In this document: piece after piece, positions 1-10,339 of the stretch
Position numbering within the stretch: position 1 is the stretch's first letter
Layout: the number at the start of each line of letters is the position of its first letter
NCBI GenBank assembly: GCA_029378245.1
Contig: JARKIF010000047.1
Location: 124,001 to 188,000 of the forward strand
DNA from: Roridomyces roridus
Lineage: Eukaryota > Basidiomycota > Agaricomycetes > Agaricales > Mycenaceae
DNA length: 64,000 bases
Reading direction: 5' to 3'
Position numbers and translations under genes: made by a program
Notes under the pieces: generated by a model
The model's database searches: none
The model's input: the letters and a program-made list of their open reading frames with translations, nothing else
Told to the model about the DNA's origin: nothing

Positions 1-220
1 TCTGTCGTGTTCACTGAGCCGTACCGTGAAATCGATTCAACTTGGAATTCAACAGATGCCGCTCGCACTAAGTTGTTGCAGTCACTTGCTGGCTGTTCAG
101 ATCTTCAACGGGGCACACTCAGGCCACTACTCGAATGCTGGCTCGGAGGAAGTTTAAATGCATTGTTGAAATATAGGCTGCACGCGTATATTCCTTGGAA
201 GAATTCCCTCTGTTCAACTT

Positions 221-1729
221 CTACACATTGTAATAGAGCCCCATCTCGCGGACATCCCCAATAATGGCAGGCGGGTTATCCCAGCTCGGAAAATGTCCTC
301 CAACATCGTAGACTGCATTTATTTTTCGCTCATCAGTTCTCACCTACAAGGAAGAAATTGAACTCGAACTCACATTTGTACGAAATCAAATTCCCCGTCT
401 TGGCTATATACTCCTCAGGCCAGTAAAGTGGACTAAATTCAAACTGGCTAAAGAACATGGGCGCGTCAGTAGCAGGGGGCGCATAGACGGTGTGCAGCGG
501 AGTCGGGTTCTGTTCGTAGATGTAGATGGACGAGTAGAACGTGTCGGTGAGATAGAAGAGAGAAATGGAGGTCAGGATGGCTGTGTTGGTAAGTTGGGAG
601 GGTGCGATTCCGGCGTTGGGGTCCGACACTGGTGAGAATGGTGAGTACTTCGGTGAGAATGGTGGAACAAAACGCGTACTGTTCTTCCAGATCCAACCCA
701 TCCAGGAAAGCTGCCCCACCGGGTTGTCGTACATCGCAAACCCAAGCGTCTTGGGGCGCGTCGTCTGCTCTGTGAAATACGCGTTCCCCGTTGACGCCCA
801 ATCGACAAATATGCCCTCAGCCTCTTGCTGGTCCGGCGCGAGAGTGATATTCTGAGCCGCAATTTGATCAGGCGTGGGAGGGGAGAAGGGAATCATCAGG
901 AAATGCGCCGCGCGGACGGTGGTGTTGTAGTTGGCGTATAAATCGTACCCGATTATAGTGCCCTGGAAGTAAAACTAAATGAGCAACGCAACCTGGATTT
1001 GTGGATCCCTTACCCAGTCATTTGCGTGCAGTGCGTAGGTGGGGTATCCCAGCACTTGGGTCATTAGTGTGTCGACCAACCTCGCAGTGTCGTGAACAGT
1101 CCAGCTGTTGTTCGCCGGGGGGGAGGAAAAGTCCCACCCGGGCAAAGATGGGACGACGACATTGTAAGATACATTCTTTCCACCCGTGGTGTTTGTCCAA
1201 GTCTGTGTCAATGGCTCGATGACGGGTTGGAACTCCTGGAAGGAGCCTGAATATTTTGAACCCAAGTTTCCAGATATGAGTGAAGGAAGATGTACCCGGC
1301 CATCCGTGGAGCATGAGGAGCGGAATAGCATTCGGGTCCTTGGATTTCTCGTGTATGAAATGTATCGTAAGGCCTTCGATCTCAGCCGTAAAATGAGCGA
1401 ATCTAAAGAAAACCAAGTCAGTTCAATCTCAGCCATTCATAAAACAAACTTGCTTACTGATTCAGCTTTGCCTGTTGCGTATCCCAATCAAAACTCGTGA
1501 CCCAGTCGTTTTTCAACTGCTCGAGCGTCGAAAGCTCAATCCCATTAGCCATGCCAACCTCTGGACACAAGTCCGAAGTTGGCAGCCGTGTATTCTTGAC
1601 CAGCGCATTCATCCGAGAGACTTGGGAGCTGAGATCGATTTTGAAGGGCTGGAGGTTGAATTTGTTACTGGAGGCGGCCCACGAGGACGTTACCAACATG
1701 AGTGCGGCGAGTGTTGGAGAGAAGAACAT
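221..1729 (-). CDS. Secreted epoxide hydrolase (EHN domain, alpha/beta hydrolase fold)
   Basis: Probably hydrolyses epoxides to diols. A hydrophobic N-terminus from Met at 1729 (MFFSPTLAALMLVTSSWA) looks like a signal peptide, followed by the epoxide-hydrolase N-terminal region. The oxyanion motif HGWPG is split by an intron at 1247-1295. The nucleophile Asp lies in NDWGT, which is formed only after removing the intron at 963-1013. The C-terminal GGHFPSWDNP carries the catalytic His and becomes in-frame by removing 313-373 (branch-like CTGAT inside). A further intron is 1403-1457. The stop is TAG at 221-223. Four short GT-AG introns give a full-length protein of roughly 410 residues. The gene lies tail-ward of the Zn2Cys6 regulator at 2138-4370, on the same strand. 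Family call is firm; the substrate and the secreted location are inferred. Confidence 0.88.
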
Positions 1730-2137
1730 GGCGGTGCGACTTTAACTGCGATGTGCTTTTGAAGAGCCCACTACTTATACTTGGGCTCGACAAACACAAG
1801 GGCATTTGGCCAGCCCCTGTCTTCCCTCATCTTGCCGCCCCACCGAATGCGCTCTCAGCGGTCCTCCCACGAAGGCGCGGGCGGCTCCGTGTCCCAATCA
1901 ATGTTCTTGAACTGCGGATTCGGTCGGGGTCAAGATGAGAGGGAGGAAGACGAAAGGAACCGAGCAAATGGGGCAAGAGGAACGAACAATGACACTAGAG
2001 ACTTGATATGGACTGGATGTTAGTAAAGATGCGGGAGTACAAGGCGTGTGCCAGGGCCAGTGAGTAAGAAAGAATTACATGGGTGCGCGCTGGCACGGAA
2101 GGCTTTCGTGTCGAGGTTGACACAGAAATCCATGGTA
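1730..2137. other. Intergenic, regulator 3' end to epoxide hydrolase promoter
   Basis: No gene is supported. The reverse strand has an AT-rich TATA-like stretch (tataagta) about 40 bp upstream of the hydrolase start, near 1770-1785. Confidence 0.5.
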
Positions 2138-4370
2138 TTATGTGAATATCAAATCTGAATCCAACGCCCCGATCCAGCTATCGCCGTGCCCAAATGACGG
2201 ATCCGGAGGCGTGCCAAAAATCTGGGCCGACAGCTGCTGTAACAAATCAGCGTCGGACTGGATGGTGCCAGAGCTGGAGGAAGCCACAGCCCAATCGCTC
2301 GAGAACGAGAGCGAAAGCGAAAGATGAGCTTCCATACGCTCAACGAGCGAATGCAACTCTGGGTTATCCCGCGAGTAGCCCACAGCTTTTAGCATGTCCA
2401 GTATGCTAAAGAAATCAACTCAAATCAAACCTTGACCCAAGAAAAACTTTATTTGCACGCACCACTTGAACGCGTTAACACGTCCCGGCGGGACGCCTCT
2501 TTCCCTATCCGCTTCCTCTAAACAGAACTCAGACCAGGGCAGAACCACGATCCAGGTCAAAAAATCCGGCGGGTATGGCCGCAATTTGAGGAACCGCACG
2601 ACATCGTCGAGTGCGGAGCTTGCCATGGCGTGTGCTTGATTGCGCAGGAGCGTCAACCTCGCGGCGGCCCATTGGTAGCCTGAATCCAACGCGTCTGCAC
2701 TAGAGGTAGAGTGGGCAGCGACACATCGAGCGTCGAGGTCTTTGTAGAGTGCTATGGTGAGACTCGTTGAGCCGACGGCCATGGCGGAAACAATGGATCG
2801 GATGGTCTCATCGTCCGATCTGCGGCCCTGAGTGCGGTTGAACAACGCACGGTCTTGGTCCGACAGGCAATTTGCTTGGGAGAAGAGGAAGGAGACGATG
2901 GATTGCAGAGTGGATAGAGCGGAGAAAAAGTCGGTTATGGCGTTCTCGGCGATCGGGTGACGATGAGTGTGTTCTGTGCCAGGTGCGTCACTAGAGATAC
3001 AGATGCACGAGAGATACTTGCGTACCTCCGATAACTTTCTCGTACAATTCACGACTCAAACGGCTCACGTGGAAGAAAACTGAGAGAACAAGTCAGTGAC
3101 TTCCATGAAGAGAATGAACATTGTATATATATACTGGGTTGGATCGCCCCATAGACCATTTGCGTAGCAACCTTCATCGATGCCAGAGATTCCAGGATGC
3201 TGCTTAACGGAGGTGGTTCGGGGCCCGTTAGCAAGAGTTGGTCGACGTATGTCCTGTTTACATGAGCGTTCTGCTTCGCATTTTGCCGCGGATGTAACAT
3301 ACGGGATGACAGGTTTCCGTTCCAAGATGGCCATAAGGCTCTCGATCATCTGGAGTAAGAGATTAAGAGATTGTTTGGCAAGGATGGAGAGCGCGGGACA
3401 CACCAAATAGGCGGCCCAGTGGGCGCCTCTCTCGTTCAGACTCCAATTCCAGTCTACGGCAAGACTGCGTATATGAGAGATATACGCGAGCGCCCACGGA
3501 CGAGTCGGAGTGTGTCGAGCTGTAGGTACTCCGTAAACACGCTCAATACATACTGAATAATGAGACCCACTCTCATCGAGAATGGTAAGTAAGAAGCACG
3601 ACGCTGCGTTACAATCCGACACTTGGAGATAAATCCCTGCCTCTTTTGCAAGCGCCAAAGCCTGTTGGTGCAAAGCATGACAGGCGGGCGATCTTCGCAT
3701 ACCGAAAATCCGGAGATCCGCGCCTGGGAACAAAACAGAGTGGTCGAGGAGGGAATCGGGTTTGGGTCCAGGTCCGATGATGGCGGGATGGTAGGAGATG
3801 AGTGCGGACTGAGCGCAGATGCAGTAAGCTAGGACACGCGCTTCTGGAGGGAGGAGGTCGATTCTCCAGGACAAGGAAGAGAGCGTAGCTGTGAGACCGG
3901 TTCTCCGCAAGACAGGGAAGTTGGAGTGGGGCGAGAATGTGAAACCTAGATTGAAGAGAATGAATGGGATGATGAGCAGAGAGTGGAGCAGGCGCACATT
4001 CGAACAGATGTTGGACGAGTTCGGAAGGAAGTTCTCTGAATGGAGGCTGGAGACTTGACCGGACGACGACTTGAATGCTGGATTGATCTGCTGCAGCCGC
4101 CCCGGGATCAAGAGACTCTGGCGCAGTCTGAGGTTCGTTGACGGGCAAAGGATTTTTCCGTGGACGTCCTCGAGGAACATAGGTTGTTTTGCATCTGCGA
4201 GACGTGAGCAAGACCAAATTCGTGCCGTCAAGCGTGCCGACTGACAAGACTCCTTTTTCGACACATCGAGGACAAGGGAGACCATTGGGTTGACGATGAC
4301 AGAGAACTCGTCGGGCCTTGCACGCGTCGCACGCTGGTGGCTTCGCTTTTTTGGCCGTATTGTTGCTCAT
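2138..4370 (-). CDS. Zn(II)2Cys6 fungal transcription factor
   Basis: A DNA-binding regulator. From Met 4370 the protein has a binuclear zinc cluster with spacing C-X2-C-X6-C-X8-C-X2-C-X6-C. It starts CDACKARRVLC; the sixth Cys is regained only by splicing an intron between VEKGVL and CKTTYVPRGRPRKNP. A basic stretch follows, then a long helical middle region without a known enzymatic motif (ELPSELVQHLFEC, then an all-alpha segment with PPEARVLAYCICAQS). Several short introns are needed, because open segments change frame near 4000, 3580, 3270, 3050 and 2410. The C-terminus ends GALDSDLIFT with TAA at 2138. It is divergent from the AA9 LPMO at 5227, so the roughly 850-bp gap is a shared promoter region. 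Targets are unknown; control of neighbouring hydrolytic genes is only a guess. Confidence 0.85.
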
Positions 4371-4489
4371 GGTGGCCGGAGAGAAGATTGTGCCGTGTGC
4401 TGCGCTGTAAAGGTTGCCGGCAGTGGGAGTGACGCCTTTGATGGCGGCTTCCGAACAAGACCGATCGTGATTAATTGATTGCTTACCAA

Positions 4490-4536
4490 ATGATCTGCGC
4501 CGTCAGCACAACCGTTGTGCTGACGGCGCAGATCAT
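4490..4536. repeat. Perfect 23-bp inverted repeat (hairpin) in divergent promoter
   Basis: Arms 4490-4512 and 4514-4536 are exact reverse complements separated by one base; the arm begins atgatctgcgccgtcagc. It lies about 120 bp upstream of the Zn2Cys6 start and about 690 bp upstream of the AA9 start. It could be a cruciform, a dimeric protein-binding site or a tiny foldback element. Confidence 0.9.
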
Positions 4537-5184
4537 ATGGCTCACACTCTCACTCCGCCCGCCTCTCATGTCGTTCGTCATCGCGAGGCACGCCGTGTCC
4601 CTCCGCCCCCAAAGTGGCTCGTAACTGGCGCGAGACCGTGCGCGCTGGAGAGGAGAGGCCGTGATCCTTTTCAGCGAATCCCGCATTGGCAGACACGAGT
4701 TTCATCTCATCGTCTGGATCTAGACATTTGCTGGCCACACGACTCTTAATCTTATGGAAAAGCCTCTTTTGAAACTGCCGGACTTTCTATATGCGAGATT
4801 TTTGCGGATTCATACGGGCCGATGCACTGACCCCTCAGCTGATGTGTATGTCCTGTTCTTGGCAGCCTTTTTATTGGTCGGACCAACCACTCAATTACTT
4901 ACATCCAGCTCCAATTCAACCGACAATTAACGTTCTCGCTGATCCTTGTGGGTCGGTCCATGTCCGGCACCGGTGGAGCGCGAAGTTATCCCGCCACAAA
5001 CCAATCCCCCTCCTCCAGATAATCCAGCTATCAACACCCAACTCGGAGTCGTCAAATCCGCATTGGCCGCTTCAAACCCGCTGAAATGCAATTTTGTCGC
5101 GAAGGAGCTGCAGCTAGTTTTCAATCTGACGTCAGGAAGGGACACCCACAGTTCTTCCGGTGTTTTACAGCTTCCTCCGTCGAG
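4537..5184. other. Divergent promoter region, no gene
   Basis: No coding signal beyond chance ORFs. The region separates the regulator (minus) from the LPMO (plus) and should hold their upstream elements; a GGxxAAT-like box (ttattggtcgg, CCAAT on the reverse strand) is at about 4871-4881. Confidence 0.45.
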
Positions 5185-5190
5185 TATAAA
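5185..5190 (+). promoter_or_regulatory. TATA box of the AA9 gene
   Basis: TATAAA 37 bp upstream of the LPMO start codon, within gagtataaagcc. The short spacing implies a very short 5' leader. Confidence 0.65.
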
Positions 5191-5226
5191 GCCTTGATCT
5201 TGCACGGGCAGTACTAGCGCCTCACC

Positions 5227-6695
5227 ATGGTCTTCAAGCTCTCTGCAGTCCTCGCTCTCGCTTCCCTCCCCCAGGCTTTCGCACACGGCGGTGTCCTGTC
5301 GTACTTGATTGCTGGTACGAAATACCAGGGTGTCGTCCCATACAATACCCGTTAGCTCCGATTTTCTTCAATCTCTCCCTCCGCGTCTCTGATGTACCTT
5401 TAGTCGTCGGTCAGACGAGTATCCAACGCCCCTGGCTGACCTAGTCGGTTCTTATTTCTTCGCTCACACTCCAATTCACAATCTTGCAGCAACCCAATCC
5501 TGAATGCGACAGACCCGACGATTGCCTGCAATGACGACGGCACCTCCCTCACTCTTCAGCTGACCGCGGCCGGCGTTCCGGCCGGTAGCTCCATCACCGC
5601 GTACTGGAATCAGCCCTGGCCTCACCCGTACGGTCCAATGCTGGTCTACCTCGCCCAATGCCCCGGAACGACCTGCACCAACGTCAACCCCAGCACTCTC
5701 AAATGGGTGAGCATGTCTTCTTTCATCCATTACCGATCGCTCTGAAAATATGGAAATCAGTTCAAAATCGACCAATCCGGGCTCATCAACGGGACTGTCT
5801 TTGCCGGATACTGGGGAGACGGCAAGATGATCGACCAGAACTCGTCCTGGACGACTACGATCCCTGCCTCGGTCCCCAGCGGGAACTACCTCATCCGGTT
5901 CGAGACTATCGCGCTTCATTCGCTGCCTGCCGTGCGTCTTGGTGTCAAGTTTGATTTCGGCTGAGGGTACTAATGGCATGGATAGCAATTCTACCCCGAG
6001 TGCGCGCAGATTCAGATCACGGGCGGCGGGTCGCTTGCTCCCACCGCTGCGCAGCTCGTGTCGTTCCCTGGCGGATACAGCAATACCGACCCAGGCTGTG
6101 AGTCTTTCTGCTTCCTTGGAAATTATTTGCGATTGACAGCCGCGGCGTAGTGACCATTGACATCTACTCCAACGACGCGCAGACACAGACGACATACCCC
6201 ATCCCTGGGCCACCTCTGTACGGCTCTTCTTCGGTGGTGACGGTGTGTATTCTCGCGCCTTTCCTCGTTTTATGGAACTTTGGCACTGATTCGACGGATA
6301 GACGACGACGGGCCCGACCACGACCACCAAATCTACGACCACGACCACATTTACGACCAAGTCGACCTCCAGCGTGGGCACCACGACGACGACCAAGACT
6401 ACGACCTCTACCCAGCCCGTCACGTCCGGCGTCGCAGAATTCGGTCAGTGCTAGTCTCTCTTCCAAATAGACACGATACCTATCAGTTCCTACAGGTCAG
6501 TGCGGAGGAACTGGGTACACGGGGTCAACAACCTGGTGAGTGCTCATCTGCTATTCTCCTCTGGTTGCGTTCTCAAGGATTCAAATTACAAGCGTGTCGC
6601 CGTACAAGTGCACTTATTCCAACGGTACGTCGGCTTCTGTGTAATGCTTGATCGTGGTGCTGACGAGTTCAGATTATTACTCGCAGTGTCTTTGA
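5227..6695 (+). CDS. AA9 lytic polysaccharide monooxygenase with C-terminal CBM1
   Basis: A secreted copper enzyme that oxidatively cleaves cellulose and related glycans. Signal peptide [19 protein letters not shown] leaves His1 of HGGVLSY as the first histidine-brace ligand. Spliced segments give [17 protein letters not shown], then [14 protein letters not shown], then FETIALHS (second His) and [15 protein letters not shown] (conserved Gln and axial Tyr). A Thr-rich linker (many TTT/TK) leads to a CBM1 beginning [15 protein letters not shown] and ending NDYYSQCL, stop TGA 6693-6695. Introns include 5351-5403 and one whose donor follows base 5443; at least five more small introns are required. 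All expected AA9 signature residues are visible, so activity is plausible. The antisense 315-residue ORF over this gene is a shadow of the Thr linker. Confidence 0.93.
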
Positions 6696-6928
6696 GCCAG
6701 AGAGGAGAAGCGATGGGGCGGGCTGTTTTAATTTACGAGCGAGTTTCACGACTCACGAGGTGCTTTGATTTTTTGTACGTTCTGATGCGAATTGGAGAAT
6801 ATATTTATTGGGCATTTTAACCTCCCGCCTTTGCCGGCAGCTTGAAGCCTTGGACGCGGATCTATTGAAGACTAATTGCCACATTACTCAACCCGGTTCT
6901 GCATGGAAAGCACGGGCGCCTATTAGCA

Positions 6929-6936
6929 TATAAAAG
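6929..6936 (+). promoter_or_regulatory. TATA box of small secreted gene, copy A
   Basis: TATAAAAG 61 bp upstream of the start codon at 6997. The paralogous copy B has the related cacataaaagc at about 9773-9783. Confidence 0.6.
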
Positions 6937-6996
6937 CCTGACCTCGCCCCCGATCCGGCCCCAAATCGCGTTTACCCTTTGTCCTTTACTCTCACC

Positions 6997-7309
6997 ATGC
7001 GCTTTACCACCCTGCTCGCACCCATCGCCCTCACCGCCATCCCGCTCGTCCAAGGCGGTCTCATCTCCTACGGACTTTGTCAGACCGGTACGTCCCTCCT
7101 CTGCTCTGACTCAATGTCGCTCGTGGATTGACGCGCCGCCTCCAGGCTGCAACACAGTCGCTGTGGCCTGCTACGCCGCTGCAGGTGCTGTGTTTGGAAC
7201 TGTCGTAGCTGCACCCGCCGCCCCTGCCGCTGTCCTCGCTTGCAACGCCGCCCTCGGGACGTGCAGCGCGACTTGCGCGACTGTCGTTCTTCTTGCTCCT
7301 ATTCCGTGA
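6997..7309 (+). CDS. Small secreted Cys-rich protein, 'zygote-specific'-like, copy A
   Basis: Exons 6997-7087 and 7146-7309 with a 58-bp intron (gtacgt...ccag) give 84 residues. There is a signal peptide (MRFTTLLAPIALTAIPLVQG), then GLISYGLCQTGCNTVAVACYA, a Gly/Ala/Pro-rich hydrophobic middle, and ACNAALGTCSATCATVVLLAPIP. This resembles a basidiomycete family often annotated as zygote-specific class V copy B-like; its function is unknown. Without splicing the frame hits a stop inside the intron, so splicing is obligatory. It is one half of a duplicated two-gene cassette (partner 7696-8008; copy B 9844-10152). Confidence 0.8.
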
Positions 7310-7695
7310 ATCGTGAGTCGATCTGTGGTTTGGGAGATTTTCAATTGAGATCAGTTTATAGTTGCACTGTCGCTGTGCCAAAGCCTGCCCGACGCAAGCC
7401 CGACGAGAATCGCGAACGTTTGAAAGTAATTGTAACACTATGTGAATGCATTGAATTGGGAATGCCCATTGAGTGCGGTTTCATGGTTTTAGTGCGGCCT
7501 GACGTCTATTGCCTGGCGTCTATTTTGTTCGATTTTCGCATGGCGGAGTCAAATTGAGTTGATGCCCGAGTCCCTGACCTTTCGCCTCCACATTAGTGCG
7601 CCGATTGAGCCGCTTGTGTTTTTAAATATAAAGAGAATAACACTGGATGTGACTGCGCCCCAATCCCCATCTCACCCACACATCTGGAATTCGAA

Positions 7696-8008
7696 ATGCA
7701 TGTCATGCACTGGGTCGTCAGACTTATGGCCTTTGTGCATTCTGTATACATATTCTTCTACCTCCCCCGCGACAAATGCAAAGATCGTGAGTAACACAAG
7801 TCCGAGTCCTCCAAGGTCCTCCATGCATCGCCTCATCATACGAACAGTCTGCAACCGAGTCGGACTCGACTGCCACATAAATTCCTACGATTTCTTCGGT
7901 GTCCTTTCTCCTCGGCTCGCCACGATCGCCTGCGACAATGTGCATGAGAAGTGTCACGCCGTGCGGCAAGTTGGTGAAGACGAAGACGTGAATTCGTTGG
8001 TTGATTGA
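7696..8008 (+). CDS. Small Cys-containing protein of the cassette, gene 2 copy A
   Basis: Exons 7696-7786 and 7848-8008 (intron gtgagt...acag) give 83 residues. The conserved core is CNRVGLDCHINSYDFF, then SPRLATIACDNVHEKCHA, with four Cys shared with copy B (11052-11491). The N-terminus is moderately hydrophobic (HWVVRLMAFVHSVYIFFYL) and could be a signal anchor. I do not recognise the family. The tail after CHAVRQVG diverges from copy B and the protein is 44 residues shorter, so this copy may be a degrading one. Confidence 0.6.
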
Positions 8009-8009
8009 T

Positions 8010-8994
8010 TTAGCCTCTGCAGCTGGGCTGTTGACCGGTAGAACCCGAGTGGTCTGGAGGTATTCCGCTGGAAGTGGACGTGAAAGTTCACTCATAACGA
8101 TATGTAGAATTCAATTCTTGATGATATATATGACTTGCATTGTGAATGCCCCAAATGGTCCATTCGACCGCTTGTTTAATGTGAGGCTTTGACGCGGGCT
8201 GCGAAGTCGACCAAGCCTATTCCGAGTCAAAATTGAGTTGAAGTTGACCTGATTTGGTCGCTTCCATACTGCGTGAATTGAACTAGTTGTCTTTTCGCAT
8301 ATAAAGCTGCAGACTCTGGCGGCGGCATAGTTCATCTCCATCCATATCCTCAGCATGAACTTCAATCGCGCTGTCCTCTTCGCTCCCAGCAACAAATGGT
8401 TCGTCGCAAGATCACTGCATGCACAGTTTAAGCTGGAGATACTGCAACTGCAACTTTCAGCCGCAAGTGGAGGAAAGGTAGCCCAGGGGTAGAGAACTCG
8501 AGGGTAGGACCAGCTGGCAGCTACAGAGAGACAGATAGCCACAGAGCTCGGCAGCGCAGAGGGAATTGATTCATCCAGACCCGGGGAAGACCAAGAGTGA
8601 GCGTTGAGGCCACGAGGGAAGAGAGATGCTTGTATAAGCTTGTATACAATGCGAAAACGATGGCGCGGAGCAGTTACTTAAATAGGTCGGCCCGGAGCCC
8701 GAGGACGCGCGTTCAGTGCCGAGTTCCGTGACCGAAGTCCACCGAGCAGTGCAAAGGCTGTTGAATAACATGAGGCCGGTCAATCGAGCCAAGGGAACTA
8801 AATTGGGCATGATTGCTGTGACCTCCAGATCGTGCAGAGCGGCGCTGCATTCTGGTTGTTCGCCGGCAAACACATAACCTGATGCCCCTGTGGCCTGACA
8901 AGCACCGGATCAGCTTCGACAATCGGTGGAGGATATCGTTGTGCCGCCTTGTGCCGCCCTTGTATTTTTGCAGCAAGTGTAGAGACATGCGTGT
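8010..8994. other. Spacer with a third, partial cassette promoter; no clear gene
   Basis: Bases about 8220-8345 resemble the upstream region of cassette gene 2 (gagtcaa-attgagttga, then catataaag at about 8290-8300). They are followed by a short ORF from ATG 8355 (starts MNFNRAVLFAPSNKW, about 45 codons) with no similarity to either cassette gene. The rest (8550-8990) has no supported coding sequence. Confidence 0.4.
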
Positions 8995-9043
8995 AAGGCA
9001 TGTCGAAATGACATCTTGCACGCATGTCATTTCGACATGCCTT
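8995..9043. repeat. Perfect 19-bp inverted repeat beside a transposon
   Basis: Arms 8995-9013 and 9025-9043 are exact reverse complements (aaggcatgtcgaaatgaca) around an 11-bp loop. The last nine bases of the right arm are also the 9-bp target duplication of the element at 9044-9708. Confidence 0.9.
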
Positions 9044-9164
9044 CCAGCTAAATGCAAAATACTAGGCCATCATGACTCCAACAGCTGTGGAGCTACGAGT
9101 GATCCGGCCGAACTACGTCATGCAATCAACATACGCTCCGTCTTGCTCTCCTCAATGAACGACC

Positions 9165-9308
9165 ATGCCCTTCCGATACATGCATCCCCAGCAGAAGGTC
9201 CTGCTCCCCACCATCAAGAAGACCATTGAGAAGAACGGCGGCATCGCTGCAATGACTGAAATCAGCGCTCGCACCGTCCGCCGAACGCTGAAGAATTACT
9301 ACGACTAA
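9165..9308 (+). CDS. 47-residue ORF inside the long-TIR element
   Basis: Starts MPFRYMHPQQKVLLPTI. It continues with a helix-turn-helix-like stretch KNGGIAAMTEISARTVRRTL and ends with TAA at 9306-9308. It might be the remnant of a host or transposase DNA-binding domain captured by the element. Its stop overlaps the stop of the opposing ORF. Expression is uncertain. Confidence 0.35.
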   Translation: MPFRYMHPQQKVLLPTIKKTIEKNGGIAAMTEISARTVRRTLKNYYD

Positions 9309-9589
9309 GGGGACCTCGTATCGCCGAGGATGGGCCAAGTGGGGAGACCAAGAGCCTTGACAGGGCTAGACATGTTGGTAAGCTGCGTGGATGGTTCGTC
9401 GGGCGGTGGGAGTCTATCAGTCATGCCGAGGAGGAACTGCGTTCTATGCGCGGGGAGCGGCGGTTGCTACGGTTGCTGGATGGGCTGTTGCTGTTGCTGC
9501 ATCGCACCGTGGTAGAAAGGAGGTGGATACGGGTAGTAGTAGTAAGGATATGGAGGCATTTCGCCTCCAGGTTGGTTGTGTGCAGGCAT
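9305..9589 (-). pseudogene. Pro/Gln/Tyr-rich captured gene fragment with internal stop
   Basis: From ATG 9589 the frame reads MPAHNQPGGEMPPYPYYYYP, then a Gln run and a Pro-rich region, to TAG at 9305-9307. It is interrupted once by TAG at 9467-9469, within a glutamine-rich context (CAG to TAG is the simplest change). About 95 codons. Low-complexity sequence of this type occurs in fungal RNA- or membrane-associated proteins; no family is recognised. It lies wholly inside the 9044-9708 element. Confidence 0.45.
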
Positions 9590-9843
9590 CGTCGTGGTTG
9601 TAAATGAGAGACCGTGCTATGTTGATCGTATGACGTAGCTCGGCCGGATCACTCGAGCTCCACAGCTGTTGGAGTCGTGATGGCCTAGTATTTTGCATTT
9701 AGCTGTCAACATGCCTTGGACATTGCTCCCCGTGTGACAGCATGTTCTGCCGGCATCGGGCGCCTATTTTTCACATAAAAGCTTGACCTCGCCGCCCCCG
9801 ATCCGGCCCCAATCTGCCTTTACCTTTGTCCTTTACTCTCACC

Positions 9844-10152
9844 ATGCGCTTTACCACCCTGCTCGCACCCATCGCCCTCGTCGCCGTCCCGCTCGTCCAA
9901 GGCGGTCTCATCTCCTACGGACTTTGTCAGACCGGTACGTCCTTCCTCTGCTCCGAGTCGACGTCCTGGATTGACGCCCCGCCTCAAGGCTGCAACACTG
10001 TCGTCGTAGCCTGCTACGCAGGTGCGGGCCTCGTCTTTGGAACCGTCGTAGCTGCGCCTGCAGCGCCTGCCGCCGCCCTCGCTTGCAACGCTGCTCTCGG
10101 AACGTGCAGCGCGACTTGCGCGGCTGTCGTTCTTCTTGCTCCTATTCCGTGA
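9844..10152 (+). CDS. Small secreted Cys-rich protein, 'zygote-specific'-like, copy B
   Basis: Two readings exist. Spliced (exons 9844-9934 and 9989-10152, 54-bp intron) it gives 84 residues nearly identical to copy A, with the family-typical GLCQTGCNTVVVACYAGAG. Unspliced it is one open frame of 102 residues, with 18 extra residues (TSFLCSESTSWIDAPPQG) between QTG and CNTV. Here the intron length is a multiple of three, has no stop, and the acceptor is caag instead of copy A's ccag. Signal peptide MRFTTLLAPIALVAVPLVQG. Retained-intron translation is therefore possible; the spliced form is favoured by family comparison. Confidence 0.8.
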   Translation: MRFTTLLAPIALVAVPLVQGGLISYGLCQTGTSFLCSESTSWIDAPPQGCNTVVVACYAGAGLVFGTVVAAPAAPAAALACNAALGTCSATCAAVVLLAPIP

Positions 10153-10339
10153 ATTCGTGAGTGAATCAGTGGGTTGGGAGATTTTTGGATTGAGATGAGT
10201 TTATAGTTTCCGCTGTGCCAAAGCCTGCCCGACGAGAATCGCCAACGTTTGAAAGTAGTTGTACCACTATGTGAACTGTGAATGAATTGAGTTGTGAATG
10301 CCCATTGAGTGCTACTTTAACGCGGCCCAGTGGCATCTA

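Larger units (their letters stand above)
9044..9708. mobile_element. Non-autonomous long-TIR transposon, Mutator/Pack-MULE-like
   Basis: Inverted termini of about 85 bp (roughly 9045-9133 and 9619-9705, over 90% identical, starting CAGCTAAATGCAAAATACTA) enclose about 490 bp. ACATGCCTT is directly repeated on both sides (9035-9043 and 9709-9717), a 9-bp target-site duplication. Long TIRs with a 9-bp duplication fit the Mutator superfamily. The interior carries two convergent open stretches unrelated to a transposase (9165-9308 plus, 9305-9589 minus), as in gene-capturing Pack-MULEs. Family assignment is inferred. Confidence 0.75.

Noticed and set aside
1857..1935. Reverse-strand open stretch ending NPQFKNIDWDTEPPAPSWEDR
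   Set aside because: Looks like a plausible C-terminus but no upstream exons connect, and both neighbouring genes already have their ends; too short to call.
5476..6423. 315-residue minus-strand ORF with Val/Asp runs
   Set aside because: It is antisense to the AA9 gene; its Val-rich start is the complement of the Thr-rich linker.
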